Assembly (NCBI GenBank): GCA_039808645.1
Contig: JBDHTL010000116.1
Span: 1 to 10,956 of the forward strand
Direction of reading: 5' to 3'
DNA: 10,956 bases
DNA from: JAJXWB01 sp039808645
Lineage (GTDB): Bacteria > Pseudomonadota > Alphaproteobacteria > Rhizobiales > Beijerinckiaceae
Below, piece by piece: positions 5,828 through 10,956 of the stretch. Each line of letters starts with the position of its first letter. Position 1 is the first letter of the stretch. The notes beneath the pieces are model-generated. The model did no database searches and was not told where the DNA came from. It saw only the letters and a list, made by a program, of their open reading frames with translations. The translations under genes were made by a program, and so were the position numbers.

Positions 5828-6418
5828 ATGGCGACCGACCACATCCGATACGACCTGCTCGTGCAGGACGCCTTCCGCGGCATCTTCCGCAAGGTGCTGA
5901 CCGACGCGGCGCAGCACGGCCTGCCGGGCGAGCATCATTTCTACATCACCTTCAAGACCGGCGCCCCGGGCGTCGTCATGTCGGACCGCCTGCGCGCCGA
6001 ATATCCGGAGCAGATGACGATCATCCTCCAGCATCAGTTCTGGGACCTGAGGGTGCACGACCAAAATTTCGAGGTCGGCCTGTCCTTCCGTCGCGTGCCC
6101 GAGAAGCTGGAAATCCCCTTCGCCGCCGTGACCGGCTTCTTCGATCCCTCGGTGAATTTCGGCGCGGAATTCACGGCCGAGGATCCGGACGCCCCCAAGG
6201 ACGAGAAGCCGGCTTCCGGGCCCGCGCTCGTGGCCGTGCCTGCGGAGCCGGCGCCGGCCGAGATCGCTGCTCCTGTGGAAAAGGCGCCCGTGGCCGCCCC
6301 GGCGGCCCGCCCGCCGCGCGGCAGCGCCTCGGAGCCCGACGTCGAGCCTCCGGCCGAACCGGCCGACGATTCGCCGAAAGTCGTCTCGATCGACGCCTTT
6401 CGCAAGAAGAACACCTGA
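5828..6418 (+). CDS. sspB: SspB, ClpXP adaptor for ssrA-tagged proteins (alphaproteobacterial type)
   Basis: SspB tethers tmRNA-tagged substrates to the ClpXP protease. The 196-residue protein starts MATDHIRYDLLVQDAFRGIF, with the folded substrate-binding domain to about residue 115 (HHFYITFKT, MTIILQHQFWDLRV, FEVGLSFRRVPEKLEIPF, TGFFDPSVNFGAEF). A flexible Ala/Pro/Glu-rich linker spans about 118-183, and the C-terminal tail VVSIDAFRKKNT corresponds to the ClpX-docking motif. The layout (domain, linker, short basic tail) is typical. The start fits the family although the ribosome-binding site is weak. It follows ssrA, which encodes the tag it recognises, and precedes the DUF4169 gene by only 4 nt, so the three protein genes likely form one transcript. 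Confidence 0.95.
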   Translation: MATDHIRYDLLVQDAFRGIFRKVLTDAAQHGLPGEHHFYITFKTGAPGVVMSDRLRAEYPEQMTIILQHQFWDLRVHDQNFEVGLSFRRVPEKLEIPFAAVTGFFDPSVNFGAEFTAEDPDAPKDEKPASGPALVAVPAEPAPAEIAAPVEKAPVAAPAARPPRGSASEPDVEPPAEPADDSPKVVSIDAFRKKNT

Positions 6419-6422
6419 CGCG

Positions 6423-6617
6423 ATGGGCGACGTCGTGAACCTCCGGCGCTCGCGAAAGGACCGCGCGCGCAAGGAGGCCGAGACGAAAGCCGCCGACAAT
6501 CGCGTCGCCTTCGGCCGCACGCGCGCGGAAAGACAGGAAACCGAGGCGCTGCGCGCGCTCGACGCGCGCAAGCTCGACGGCCACAGGCGCGAGACATCCG
6601 ACAGGAAAGATGACTGA
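6423..6617 (+). CDS. DUF4169 small basic protein
   Basis: The 64-residue product is highly charged (Arg, Lys, Glu, Asp), predicted helical, with no membrane segment. The opening MGDVVNLRRSRKDRARKEAE, the central NRVAFGRTRAER and the closing LDGHR match the DUF4169 family as I know it from alphaproteobacteria, where it often lies beside sspB and a ribbon-helix-helix gene. No function is established. It starts 4 nt after the sspB stop and overlaps the next gene by 8 nt, so it is probably translated from the same message. Confidence 0.85.
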   Translation: MGDVVNLRRSRKDRARKEAETKAADNRVAFGRTRAERQETEALRALDARKLDGHRRETSDRKDD

Positions 6618-6837
6618 CGCCGCGCCGCAGCGCGTGATCAAACGCTCGCTGTCGGTCGCGGGCCATCGCACGAGCGTATCGCTGGAAGAAATCTTCTGGA
6701 GCGAGTTGCGCGCCATCGCCGCGCGGCGCGGCCGGTCCGTCGCTTCGCTGGTGGCGGACGTGGATGCGGCGCGCGGCGAAGCGAACCTGTCGTCGGCCCT
6801 GCGGGTGTTCGTGTTGCAGGAAGCAAAAACTTCCTAG
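6610..6837 (+). CDS. Ribbon-helix-helix (RHH_4-type) small protein
   Basis: The 75-residue protein contains a basic first strand (about residues 9-24, VIKRSLSVAGHRTSVSLE) followed by two helices (about 26-40 and 43-55) and a conserved end, ANLSSALRVFVLQE. This is the ribbon-helix-helix arrangement of the RHH_4 domain, suggesting a small dimeric DNA-binding protein. No toxin gene accompanies it, so an antitoxin role is not supported. The ATG at 6610 has AGGAAAG directly upstream and overlaps the DUF4169 gene by 8 nt. It may regulate its own operon or an unlinked target; nothing in the sequence decides this. Confidence 0.85.
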   Translation: MTDAAPQRVIKRSLSVAGHRTSVSLEEIFWSELRAIAARRGRSVASLVADVDAARGEANLSSALRVFVLQEAKTS

Positions 6838-6842
6838 CCGTC

Positions 6843-6865
6843 ATGGCCGGGGCGCGCCCGGCCAT
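6843..6865. terminator. Inverted repeat between convergent genes, possible bidirectional terminator
   Basis: ATGGCCGGG (6843-6851) and CCCGGCCAT (6857-6865) form a perfect 9-bp stem with a 5-nt loop in the 33-bp gap between the RHH gene and the convergent crotonase gene. There is no T tract on either side, so intrinsic termination would be weak; the position is the main support. Confidence 0.4.
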
Positions 6866-6870
6866 CGCCG

Positions 6871-7689
6871 TCACTTCCCCGAGAATTTCGGCTCGCGCTT
6901 TTCCATGAAGGCGCGCACGCCTTCCTTCATGTCGTCCGAACGGAACAGCGGCAGCAGCTGCAGGTAGACGTGGTGCACATGGTCCTTGAACGTCTCGTTC
7001 AGGCCCATGCGCATCATGCGCTTGGACGCCTGCACCGCCAGCGGCGCATTGGCGGCGATCTCGCGGGCGAGCGCGCGCGCCCGGCCCATCAGTTCGCCAT
7101 CGGCGACAACCTCGTTGGCGAGGCCCCACGCCAGGCATTCGCGCGCCGAAAGGGTGCGGCCGGTAAAGATCAGCTCGGACGCCTTCGCCCAGCCGAGCAT
7201 GCGCGGCAGGAACCATGTGCCGCCGGATTCCGGCACCACGCCGCGCTTGACGAAAGCCGCCGCCATCTTGGCGCTTTCGGCCATGATGCGGATGTCGCAG
7301 CCGAGCGCCGTGTCCATGCCGTAGCCGGCCGCGCCGCCGTTGACGGCGCAGACGATCGGCTTGTCCATTTCGAACATCACCGTCGGCGGCGTGTTGCGCA
7401 GGTCGAGATTGGTCGGGCTCGCCGCGGACGAAATGCCGCCGCCGTCGCGCTCCTGCCGGAGATCGAGTCCGGCGCAGAAGGCGCGGCCGACGCCGGTCAG
7501 GATCACGCAGCGCACCGCCGGGTCCTCGTTGGCCTTCACCAGCAGCCGCGTCAGTTCGCCGAGCATCGGACCCGAGATCGTGTTCATCCGCTCCGGCGCG
7601 TTGAGCGTGATCAGGGCGATGTTGCCGTCCTCGATCTCGTAGAGGACTTCGTTGTGGCCGGCGCCGTGCGTGGACGTGACGTTGCTCAT
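6871..7689 (-). CDS. Enoyl-CoA hydratase/isomerase (crotonase) family protein
   Basis: Crotonase-fold enzymes stabilise an enolate anion of an acyl-CoA. The 272-residue protein has the oxyanion-hole segments GRAFCAGLDL (68-77) and NGGAAGYGMD (117-126). At the first catalytic position of mitochondrial hydratase it has Asp (D126) rather than Glu. At the second Glu position it has no acid (VKRG), but it has E154 in GVVPESGGTWFLPR, the place where PaaG-like isomerases carry Asp. It is therefore better described as a hydratase/isomerase of unknown substrate than as a true FadB-type hydratase. The C-terminal helical region ends EKREPKFSGK. The ATG at 7689 has a GGAG site upstream. It is the last gene of an SDR, acyltransferase, crotonase series with a 28-nt gap before it, suggesting fatty-acyl or lipid metabolism. 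Confidence 0.85.
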   Translation of the reverse strand: MSNVTSTHGAGHNEVLYEIEDGNIALITLNAPERMNTISGPMLGELTRLLVKANEDPAVRCVILTGVGRAFCAGLDLRQERDGGGISSAASPTNLDLRNTPPTVMFEMDKPIVCAVNGGAAGYGMDTALGCDIRIMAESAKMAAAFVKRGVVPESGGTWFLPRMLGWAKASELIFTGRTLSARECLAWGLANEVVADGELMGRARALAREIAANAPLAVQASKRMMRMGLNETFKDHVHHVYLQLLPLFRSDDMKEGVRAFMEKREPKFSGK

Positions 7690-7717
7690 GGCTGAAGGCT
7701 CCGTGCGAATTCGGTTG

Positions 7718-8365
7718 TCATGCGCTCGGTTGCGAGGCGGGCGCCTTCCACGGCAGGCCGAGCGCCCGGCAGATCGGCGCGGAGGCCCGCTCGGGGCGCC
7801 GGGGGGAGCCGTAGAGGCGATAGAAATCGAGGATGCGCGACAGGTCGCTCTCGTAATCGTCCGTCGTGAAGACCGGCGCGCCGAAGGTGATGCGCTTGCG
7901 GACGTAGTCGATCGACGCCGGCAGGATCGGGACTTTCGCCGCCGACGCGATGAGGTGGAACCCGCGCTTCCACTCCTCGGCGCAGCTCCGCGTGCCCTCC
8001 GGCGCGATCAGCAGGATCAGTTTCTCGTTGTCGCGGAAGGCGCTCACGCTCGCCCCGACCACGCCGCCCGCCGCGCGCCGGTTGATCGGAATTGCCCCGA
8101 ACCAGCGCAGCACCGGGCCCATCGCGCCCTTGAAGGCCGTGTCCTTGATCATCGTGCCCGCCCGCAGCCGGTAGGCGGTGAGCGTGGCCATGGCGAGGAC
8201 GCCGTCCATGTTGCTGGTGTGCGGCGCGCCGATCATCACCATCTTGGGCAGGTCCGCGATCGGGCCCTGCACCGTCCAGCCCATCAGGCGCAGCATCGTG
8301 CGGCCCAGCCATTGCGAGAAGGCGTTGCCGCGCCGCGCGACCCGGTCTCCGACCGTGGTCTTCAT
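7718..8365 (-). CDS. PlsC-type lysophospholipid acyltransferase
   Basis: Members transfer acyl chains to lysophosphatidic acid or related acceptors at the inner membrane. Conserved blocks are APHTSNMDG with the catalytic H49-X4-D54, GAIPINRR (90-97), LIAPEGTRS with the E123-G-T-R acceptor-binding block, and VPILPASIDY (145-154). I chose the ATG at 8365 (215 residues, MKTTVGDRVARRGN), because family similarity begins about there. An ATG at 8431 would add 22 residues of unlikely sequence and overlap the SDR gene by 29 nt. No strong transmembrane helix is seen, so it is probably membrane-associated. It is shorter than E. coli PlsC (about 245), and the substrate could differ from lysophosphatidate. 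It lies between the SDR and crotonase genes, same strand. Confidence 0.87.
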   Translation of the reverse strand: MKTTVGDRVARRGNAFSQWLGRTMLRLMGWTVQGPIADLPKMVMIGAPHTSNMDGVLAMATLTAYRLRAGTMIKDTAFKGAMGPVLRWFGAIPINRRAAGGVVGASVSAFRDNEKLILLIAPEGTRSCAEEWKRGFHLIASAAKVPILPASIDYVRKRITFGAPVFTTDDYESDLSRILDFYRLYGSPRRPERASAPICRALGLPWKAPASQPSA

Positions 8366-8402
8366 CCCGGCGAGATCGCCGGTCGTCTGGTTTTCCAAGT
8401 CG

Positions 8403-9176
8403 CTATGCCTTCTGGATGCGGAATCCTGCATCCACTAGCACGGTTTCGCCCGTGGTTTTCGGAAAAGCCGTGCAGAGCGCATAGATCGTTTGGGCGACGT
8501 CGTCGGGCGAAATCGTGGCGGCGAGCGCCGACAGACCGCGATACATCTTGCCCATCGCCTCGTAGGCCTCGGCGCCGTAGCCGTTCTTCAGCCAATCGGA
8601 TTCGATCATGCCGGGGCCGACCCCGTTGACCCGGATTTCGGGACCGAGCGCGCGGGCGAGCGCGATGGTCATGGTGTTGAGCGCGCCCTTGGACGCCATG
8701 TAGGCGATCGACGAGCCGCGCCCGGCCACCGCCGCGATCGACGACACGTTGACGATCGAGGCCCCCTTCTCCTTGCGCAGCAGCGGCGCGAAGGCGCGCG
8801 ACATCTGGAAGGCGCCGATCACGTTGACCGCATAGATCGACTGGAAATCCTCGGCGCTGAGCCCGTCCAGATTGCGCTGCTCGACGAACTTGGTCCGTCC
8901 GGCGTTGTTGACGAGGTAGCGCGCGCCGCCCCAGCGCTTCTCCACCGTCTCGGCCATCGCCCGGCACTCGGCGTCCGACGAGACGTCCGCCTTGATCGTT
9001 TCGACTTCCGCGCCCGCCTTGCGACAGGCCGTCGCGACCTCGAGCGCCGGCGCCGGATCGCGCGAATAATTGATGACGACATTGAAGCCGCTGGCGGCGA
9101 ATTTGATCGCGGTGGCGGCGCCGATGCCGGCGGACGAACCCGTGACGACGGCGACGGGCCGGGTCGATGAACTCAT
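8403..9176 (-). CDS. Short-chain dehydrogenase/reductase (SDR), FabG-like
   Basis: This is an NAD(P)(H)-dependent oxidoreductase of the classical SDR family, 257 residues. It shows TGSSAGIG (12-19, cofactor binding), KADVSSD (62-68), NNAG (90-93), the catalytic set S146 / Y159 / K163 (VSSIAAV, YMASK), VNGVGPGMIES (183-193) and the terminal GETVLVDAGFRIQKA. All catalytic residues are intact. I chose the ATG at 9176 because SSSTRPVAVVTG is the expected N-terminus and AGGGAA lies upstream at a slightly long distance; the frame is open further upstream, but only as antisense to the next gene. The substrate cannot be told. It is first of the minus-strand set with the acyltransferase and crotonase genes, which suggests a hydroxyacyl or ketoacyl substrate as an inference. 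Confidence 0.92.
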   Translation of the reverse strand: MSSSTRPVAVVTGSSAGIGAATAIKFAASGFNVVINYSRDPAPALEVATACRKAGAEVETIKADVSSDAECRAMAETVEKRWGGARYLVNNAGRTKFVEQRNLDGLSAEDFQSIYAVNVIGAFQMSRAFAPLLRKEKGASIVNVSSIAAVAGRGSSIAYMASKGALNTMTIALARALGPEIRVNGVGPGMIESDWLKNGYGAEAYEAMGKMYRGLSALAATISPDDVAQTIYALCTAFPKTTGETVLVDAGFRIQKA

Positions 9177-9298
9177 GTCGGACGATTCCCTGTCTGTTTG
9201 CAAGCATAGTGGCGCAGCCGCCGATCGGGCGACAAGCGCAATTGCAGCATGGCAAGGCGACGCTGGCGCGGGCGCCGATGGCTGGAGCCTGACCGCAC

Positions 9299-9327
9299 TT
9301 GACGGGCGCCCCGCCGGCGTCATGTCA
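9299..9327 (+). promoter_or_regulatory. Possible promoter of the secreted lectin-like gene
   Basis: TTGACG (9299-9304) is a good -35 element; the hexamer 17 nt downstream (ATGTCA, 9322-9327) is a poor -10. Transcription would start near 9334, some 20 nt before the ATG. The 180-bp divergent region 9177-9356 holds no gene I can support. Confidence 0.3.
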
Positions 9328-9356
9328 TCGGGAGACAACAGGGAGGGAACAACGAC

Positions 9357-10019
9357 ATGCGGATTTCCAAAGCGGTCGGCGTGGCGGCCATTGCGTCGGC
9401 GGCGGCCTGGGCGGGCGCGGCGAACGCGCAGCAGCAGCCGCCGCAATTCCCGGACATGACCTTCTTCGTCAGCTCCAAACCCGGCCCGGACGGCGCCAAT
9501 CTCGGCGGGCTGGAGGGCGCCGACAAGCATTGCCAGACGCTTGCCACGACTGCGGGCGCGGGCGCGAAGACCTGGAAGGCCTATCTGTCGACACAGGGCG
9601 CCGGCGCGGTCAACGCGCGCGACCGGATCGGCAAGGGCCCGTGGAAGAACGCAAAGGGCGTCGTCATCGCGAAAGATCTCGACGAACTGCACAAGGACGC
9701 CAAGCTTTCGATCGACAATTCGCTGACCGAGGGCGGCCGCAAGATCGCCGGCACGGGCTTCAACAACAACAACCACGACGTGCTGACCGGCTCCGACATG
9801 GACGGCAAGGCGCTCCCGGCCGACAAGGACATGACCTGCGGCAACTGGACCAAGGGCGGCGAGGGTTCGGCCATGGTCGGCCATTCCGACCGGCTCGGCC
9901 TGCGCGACGACGTCCCCTCTAAGTCCTGGAACTCGTCGCATCCCAGCCGCGGGTGCAGCCTGCCGGCGCTCAACGCCACCGGCGGCGGCGCCCTGCTCTA
10001 CTGCTTCGCGTCGAACTGA
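9357..10019 (+). CDS. Secreted four-cysteine protein, lectin-like (DUF1554-like) type
   Basis: The 220-residue product has a clear Sec signal peptide (MRISK, hydrophobic Ala-rich core, cleavage after ANA at residue 24). The mature part begins QQQPPQFPDMTFFVSS, followed by GANLGGLEGADKHCQTLA and KTWKAYLSTQ. This pattern (a Gly-rich Gly-Leu-X-Gly-Ala-Asp-X-X-Cys block then a Tyr-Leu-Ser strand) resembles DUF1554 and endostatin/C-type-lectin-like folds. Later blocks are ARDRIGKGPW, DVLTGSDMDGKALP, CGNWTKGGEGSAMVGHSDR and SWNSSHPSRGCS, ending with LLYCFASN. Four cysteines (C59, C161, C200, C216) could form two disulphides. Ligand and role are unknown; a carbohydrate-binding role is inference. A GGGAGGGA site precedes the ATG. 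The gene is monocistronic, closed by its own terminator. Confidence 0.85.
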   Translation: MRISKAVGVAAIASAAAWAGAANAQQQPPQFPDMTFFVSSKPGPDGANLGGLEGADKHCQTLATTAGAGAKTWKAYLSTQGAGAVNARDRIGKGPWKNAKGVVIAKDLDELHKDAKLSIDNSLTEGGRKIAGTGFNNNNHDVLTGSDMDGKALPADKDMTCGNWTKGGEGSAMVGHSDRLGLRDDVPSKSWNSSHPSRGCSLPALNATGGGALLYCFASN

Positions 10020-10053
10020 CGGACGACGCGAACCGCGGCGCGCGCAAAACAAC

Positions 10054-10085
10054 AAAGCCCGGTTCTCACGAACCGGGCTTTCGTT
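10054..10085. terminator. Bidirectional intrinsic terminator
   Basis: AAAGCCCGGTTC (10054-10065) and GAACCGGGCTTT (10070-10081) form a 12-bp stem with a TCAC loop. A T-rich end (TTTCGTTT) follows on the plus strand and a run rich in T from the A-rich flank follows on the minus strand. It ends the lectin-like gene on the plus strand and probably the tRNA-Leu transcript on the minus strand. Confidence 0.85.
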
Positions 10086-10105
10086 TGCGCTGTTCCTGAA
10101 GCGCT

Positions 10106-10190
10106 TGGTGCGGTCGAGAGGACTCGAACCTCCACTGGTTGCCCAACTAGCACCTCAAGCTAGCGCGTCTACCAATTCCGCCACGACCGC
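10106..10190 (-). tRNA. tRNA-Leu, anticodon GAG
   Basis: Read on the minus strand the gene folds completely. The acceptor stem GCGGTCG pairs with CGACCGC and the D arm is GCGG...CGC. The anticodon stem CTAGC/GCTAG carries loop TTGAGGT, with anticodon GAG at 10156-10154. A long variable arm (TTGG, GCAA, CCA) marks a class II tRNA, and the T arm is GGAGG-TTCGAGT-CCTCT. Discriminator A and the CCA end are encoded (10109-10106). It reads CUC and CUU leucine codons. Total 85 nt with CCA. Confidence 0.96.
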
Positions 10191-10197
10191 AACTCAA

Positions 10198-10222
10198 ATG
10201 CGCCGGTTTGGGACCGGCGCAT
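10198..10222 (-). other. Perfect 10-bp hairpin in the tRNA-Leu leader
   Basis: ATGCGCCGGT and ACCGGCGCAT pair perfectly around a 5-nt loop, only 7 nt upstream of the tRNA 5' end. On the minus strand it is followed by TTTGAGTT. No minus-strand gene lies upstream that it could terminate, so it probably sits in the pre-tRNA leader. Confidence 0.6.
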
Positions 10223-10232
10223 CGGCAGGCGT

Positions 10233-10261
10233 CGTCTAGCAAACGCATCCGTGACTGACAA
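10233..10261 (-). promoter_or_regulatory. Candidate promoter of tRNA-Leu
   Basis: On the minus strand TTGTCA (10261-10256) is followed after 17 nt by TAGACG (10238-10233). Transcription would begin near 10226, so the 10-bp hairpin would be the first structure in the RNA. The -35 is good, the -10 weak. The 104-bp gap 10191-10294 also must contain the lipB promoter on the plus strand, for which I see no clear elements. Confidence 0.35.
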
Positions 10262-10294
10262 GGCCTGAACGCCGCGCTATTGCATCCATTGACC

Positions 10295-10956
10295 ATGCAG
10301 ATTTCCCGCGACGCGCTCTCCGCGCAATTTCTCGCCCGCCCCGGCTCGCCGCCCGTGGAATGGGCGGTTTCCGACCCGCTCGTTCCCTACGCGCAAGCTC
10401 TCGAGCAGATGGAGACGCGCGCCGCCGCGATCGCCCGTGGCGAGGCGCCCGAGCGCGTCTGGCTCCTGGAACATCCGCCGCTCTACACGTCCGGCACCTC
10501 GGCCAGGCCGGGCGACCTGCTCGACGCGCGATTCCCCGTCTTCGAGACCGGGCGCGGCGGCCAGTTCACCTATCACGGGCCCGGCCAGCGCATCGCCTAT
10601 GTGATGCTTGACCTGAAGCGTCGCCGGCAGGATGTGCGCGCCTTCGTCGCGGCGCTGGAGGCCTGGCTCATCGCGACGCTCGCCGCCTTCAACGTCAGGG
10701 GCGAGCGGCGCGAGGACCGGGTCGGCGTCTGGACGCGCCGTCCCGACAAGCCCGCCGGCCCGGCAGGCGACATGGCCGAGGACAAGATCGCCGCCATCGG
10801 CATCCGCGTGCGGCATTGGGTGGCCTTCCACGGCATTTCGCTGAACGTGGAGCCGGACCTAGCGCATTTCTCGGGCATCACGCCCTGCGGCGTGCGCGAA
10901 TCCCACTACGGCGTCACCAGCCTCGCCGACCTCGGCCTGCCCGTGACCATGAACGA
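10295..10956 (+). CDS. lipB: Octanoyl-[ACP]:protein N-octanoyltransferase LipB (3' end outside window)
   Basis: LipB moves octanoate from acyl carrier protein to lipoyl-domain lysines, the first step of protein lipoylation. The frame is open for 220 codons to the window edge, with no stop. It shows VWLLEHPPLYTSGTSARPGD (residues 55-74), then GRGGQFTYHGPGQRIAYVML (87-106), the catalytic lysine K164 in EDKIAAIGIRV, and the catalytic cysteine C198 in SGITPCGVRESHYGVTSL. Both members of the Lys/Cys pair are present. E. coli LipB is about 213 residues, so only a short tail is probably missing; the extra length includes an N-terminal extension and an insert around residues 146-160 (WTRRPDKPAGPAGDM). 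The ribosome-binding site before the ATG is poor. Confidence 0.95.
   Translation, partial: MQISRDALSAQFLARPGSPPVEWAVSDPLVPYAQALEQMETRAAAIARGEAPERVWLLEHPPLYTSGTSARPGDLLDARFPVFETGRGGQFTYHGPGQRIAYVMLDLKRRRQDVRAFVAALEAWLIATLAAFNVRGERREDRVGVWTRRPDKPAGPAGDMAEDKIAAIGIRVRHWVAFHGISLNVEPDLAHFSGITPCGVRESHYGVTSLADLGLPVTMN

Noticed and set aside
5268..5892. Several 69-102 codon frames on both strands over the ssrA region.
   Set aside because: The stretch is fully explained by the permuted tmRNA; the only translated part is the 12-codon tag.
6423..6837. DUF4169 plus RHH considered as a toxin-antitoxin module.
   Set aside because: Neither protein shows a toxin fold such as RelE/ParE, PIN or Fic, and the position behind sspB fits a housekeeping cluster.
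8403..10055. A 550-codon minus-strand frame extending the SDR upstream across the lectin-like gene.
   Set aside because: The SDR domain starts at 9176; the extension is antisense to a gene with a signal peptide, a good ribosome-binding site and conserved cysteines.
10106..10190. tRNA-Leu considered as an attachment site of an integrated element.
   Set aside because: No integrase, no direct repeat of the tRNA 3' end and no change to accessory gene content within the window.
10277..10831. A 184-codon minus-strand frame antisense to lipB.
   Set aside because: No recognisable domain; LipB with its intact Lys/Cys pair is clearly the coding strand.

Overview
The window looks like a chromosomal segment of a GC-rich alphaproteobacterium, most likely Hyphomicrobiales (Rhizobiales) in the broad Methylocystaceae/Beijerinckiaceae/Bradyrhizobium neighbourhood. 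The evidence is a circularly permuted two-piece tmRNA with an ANDNYAPVAVAA tag, an alphaproteobacterial-type SspB beside DUF4169 and ribbon-helix-helix small proteins, an FNR regulator with a C-X2-C-X7-C cluster, and the order thyA / folA / hflK / hflC / degP. The placement rests on gene content only; no database search was made. There are no transposases, integrases, CRISPR arrays or toxin-antitoxin pairs, so this is mainly core genome.

Positions 1-5271, read mostly on the minus strand, hold an Fnr-type oxygen regulator, thyA (dTMP synthesis), a UPF0178/DUF188 protein whose start overlaps the thyA stop, folA (recycles the dihydrofolate made by ThyA), the hflK-hflC pair (membrane SPFH complex that modulates the FtsH protease), and the first 59 codons of a DegP-like periplasmic protease. 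A short plus-strand transcription unit sits between folA and DUF188. It has a Shine-Dalgarno (SD) stretch complementary to 16 nt of the 16S rRNA 3' tail, a 27-codon ORF and a strong intrinsic terminator. This is the least explained object in the window.

Positions 5370-6837, plus strand, form a protein quality-control block: the permuted ssrA gene (tmRNA), then sspB, which delivers ssrA-tagged proteins to ClpXP, then the overlapping DUF4169 and RHH_4 genes. An 8-bp inverted repeat flanks a possible -10 element of sspB.

Positions 6871-9176, minus strand, are a lipid or acyl-CoA operon: SDR oxidoreductase, PlsC-type acyltransferase and crotonase-family enzyme. Divergent from it is a secreted four-cysteine protein of lectin-like type, followed by a clean bidirectional terminator. 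A tRNA-Leu(GAG) gene follows on the minus strand, with a 10-bp hairpin just upstream in its leader. The window ends inside lipB (octanoyltransferase) on the plus strand.
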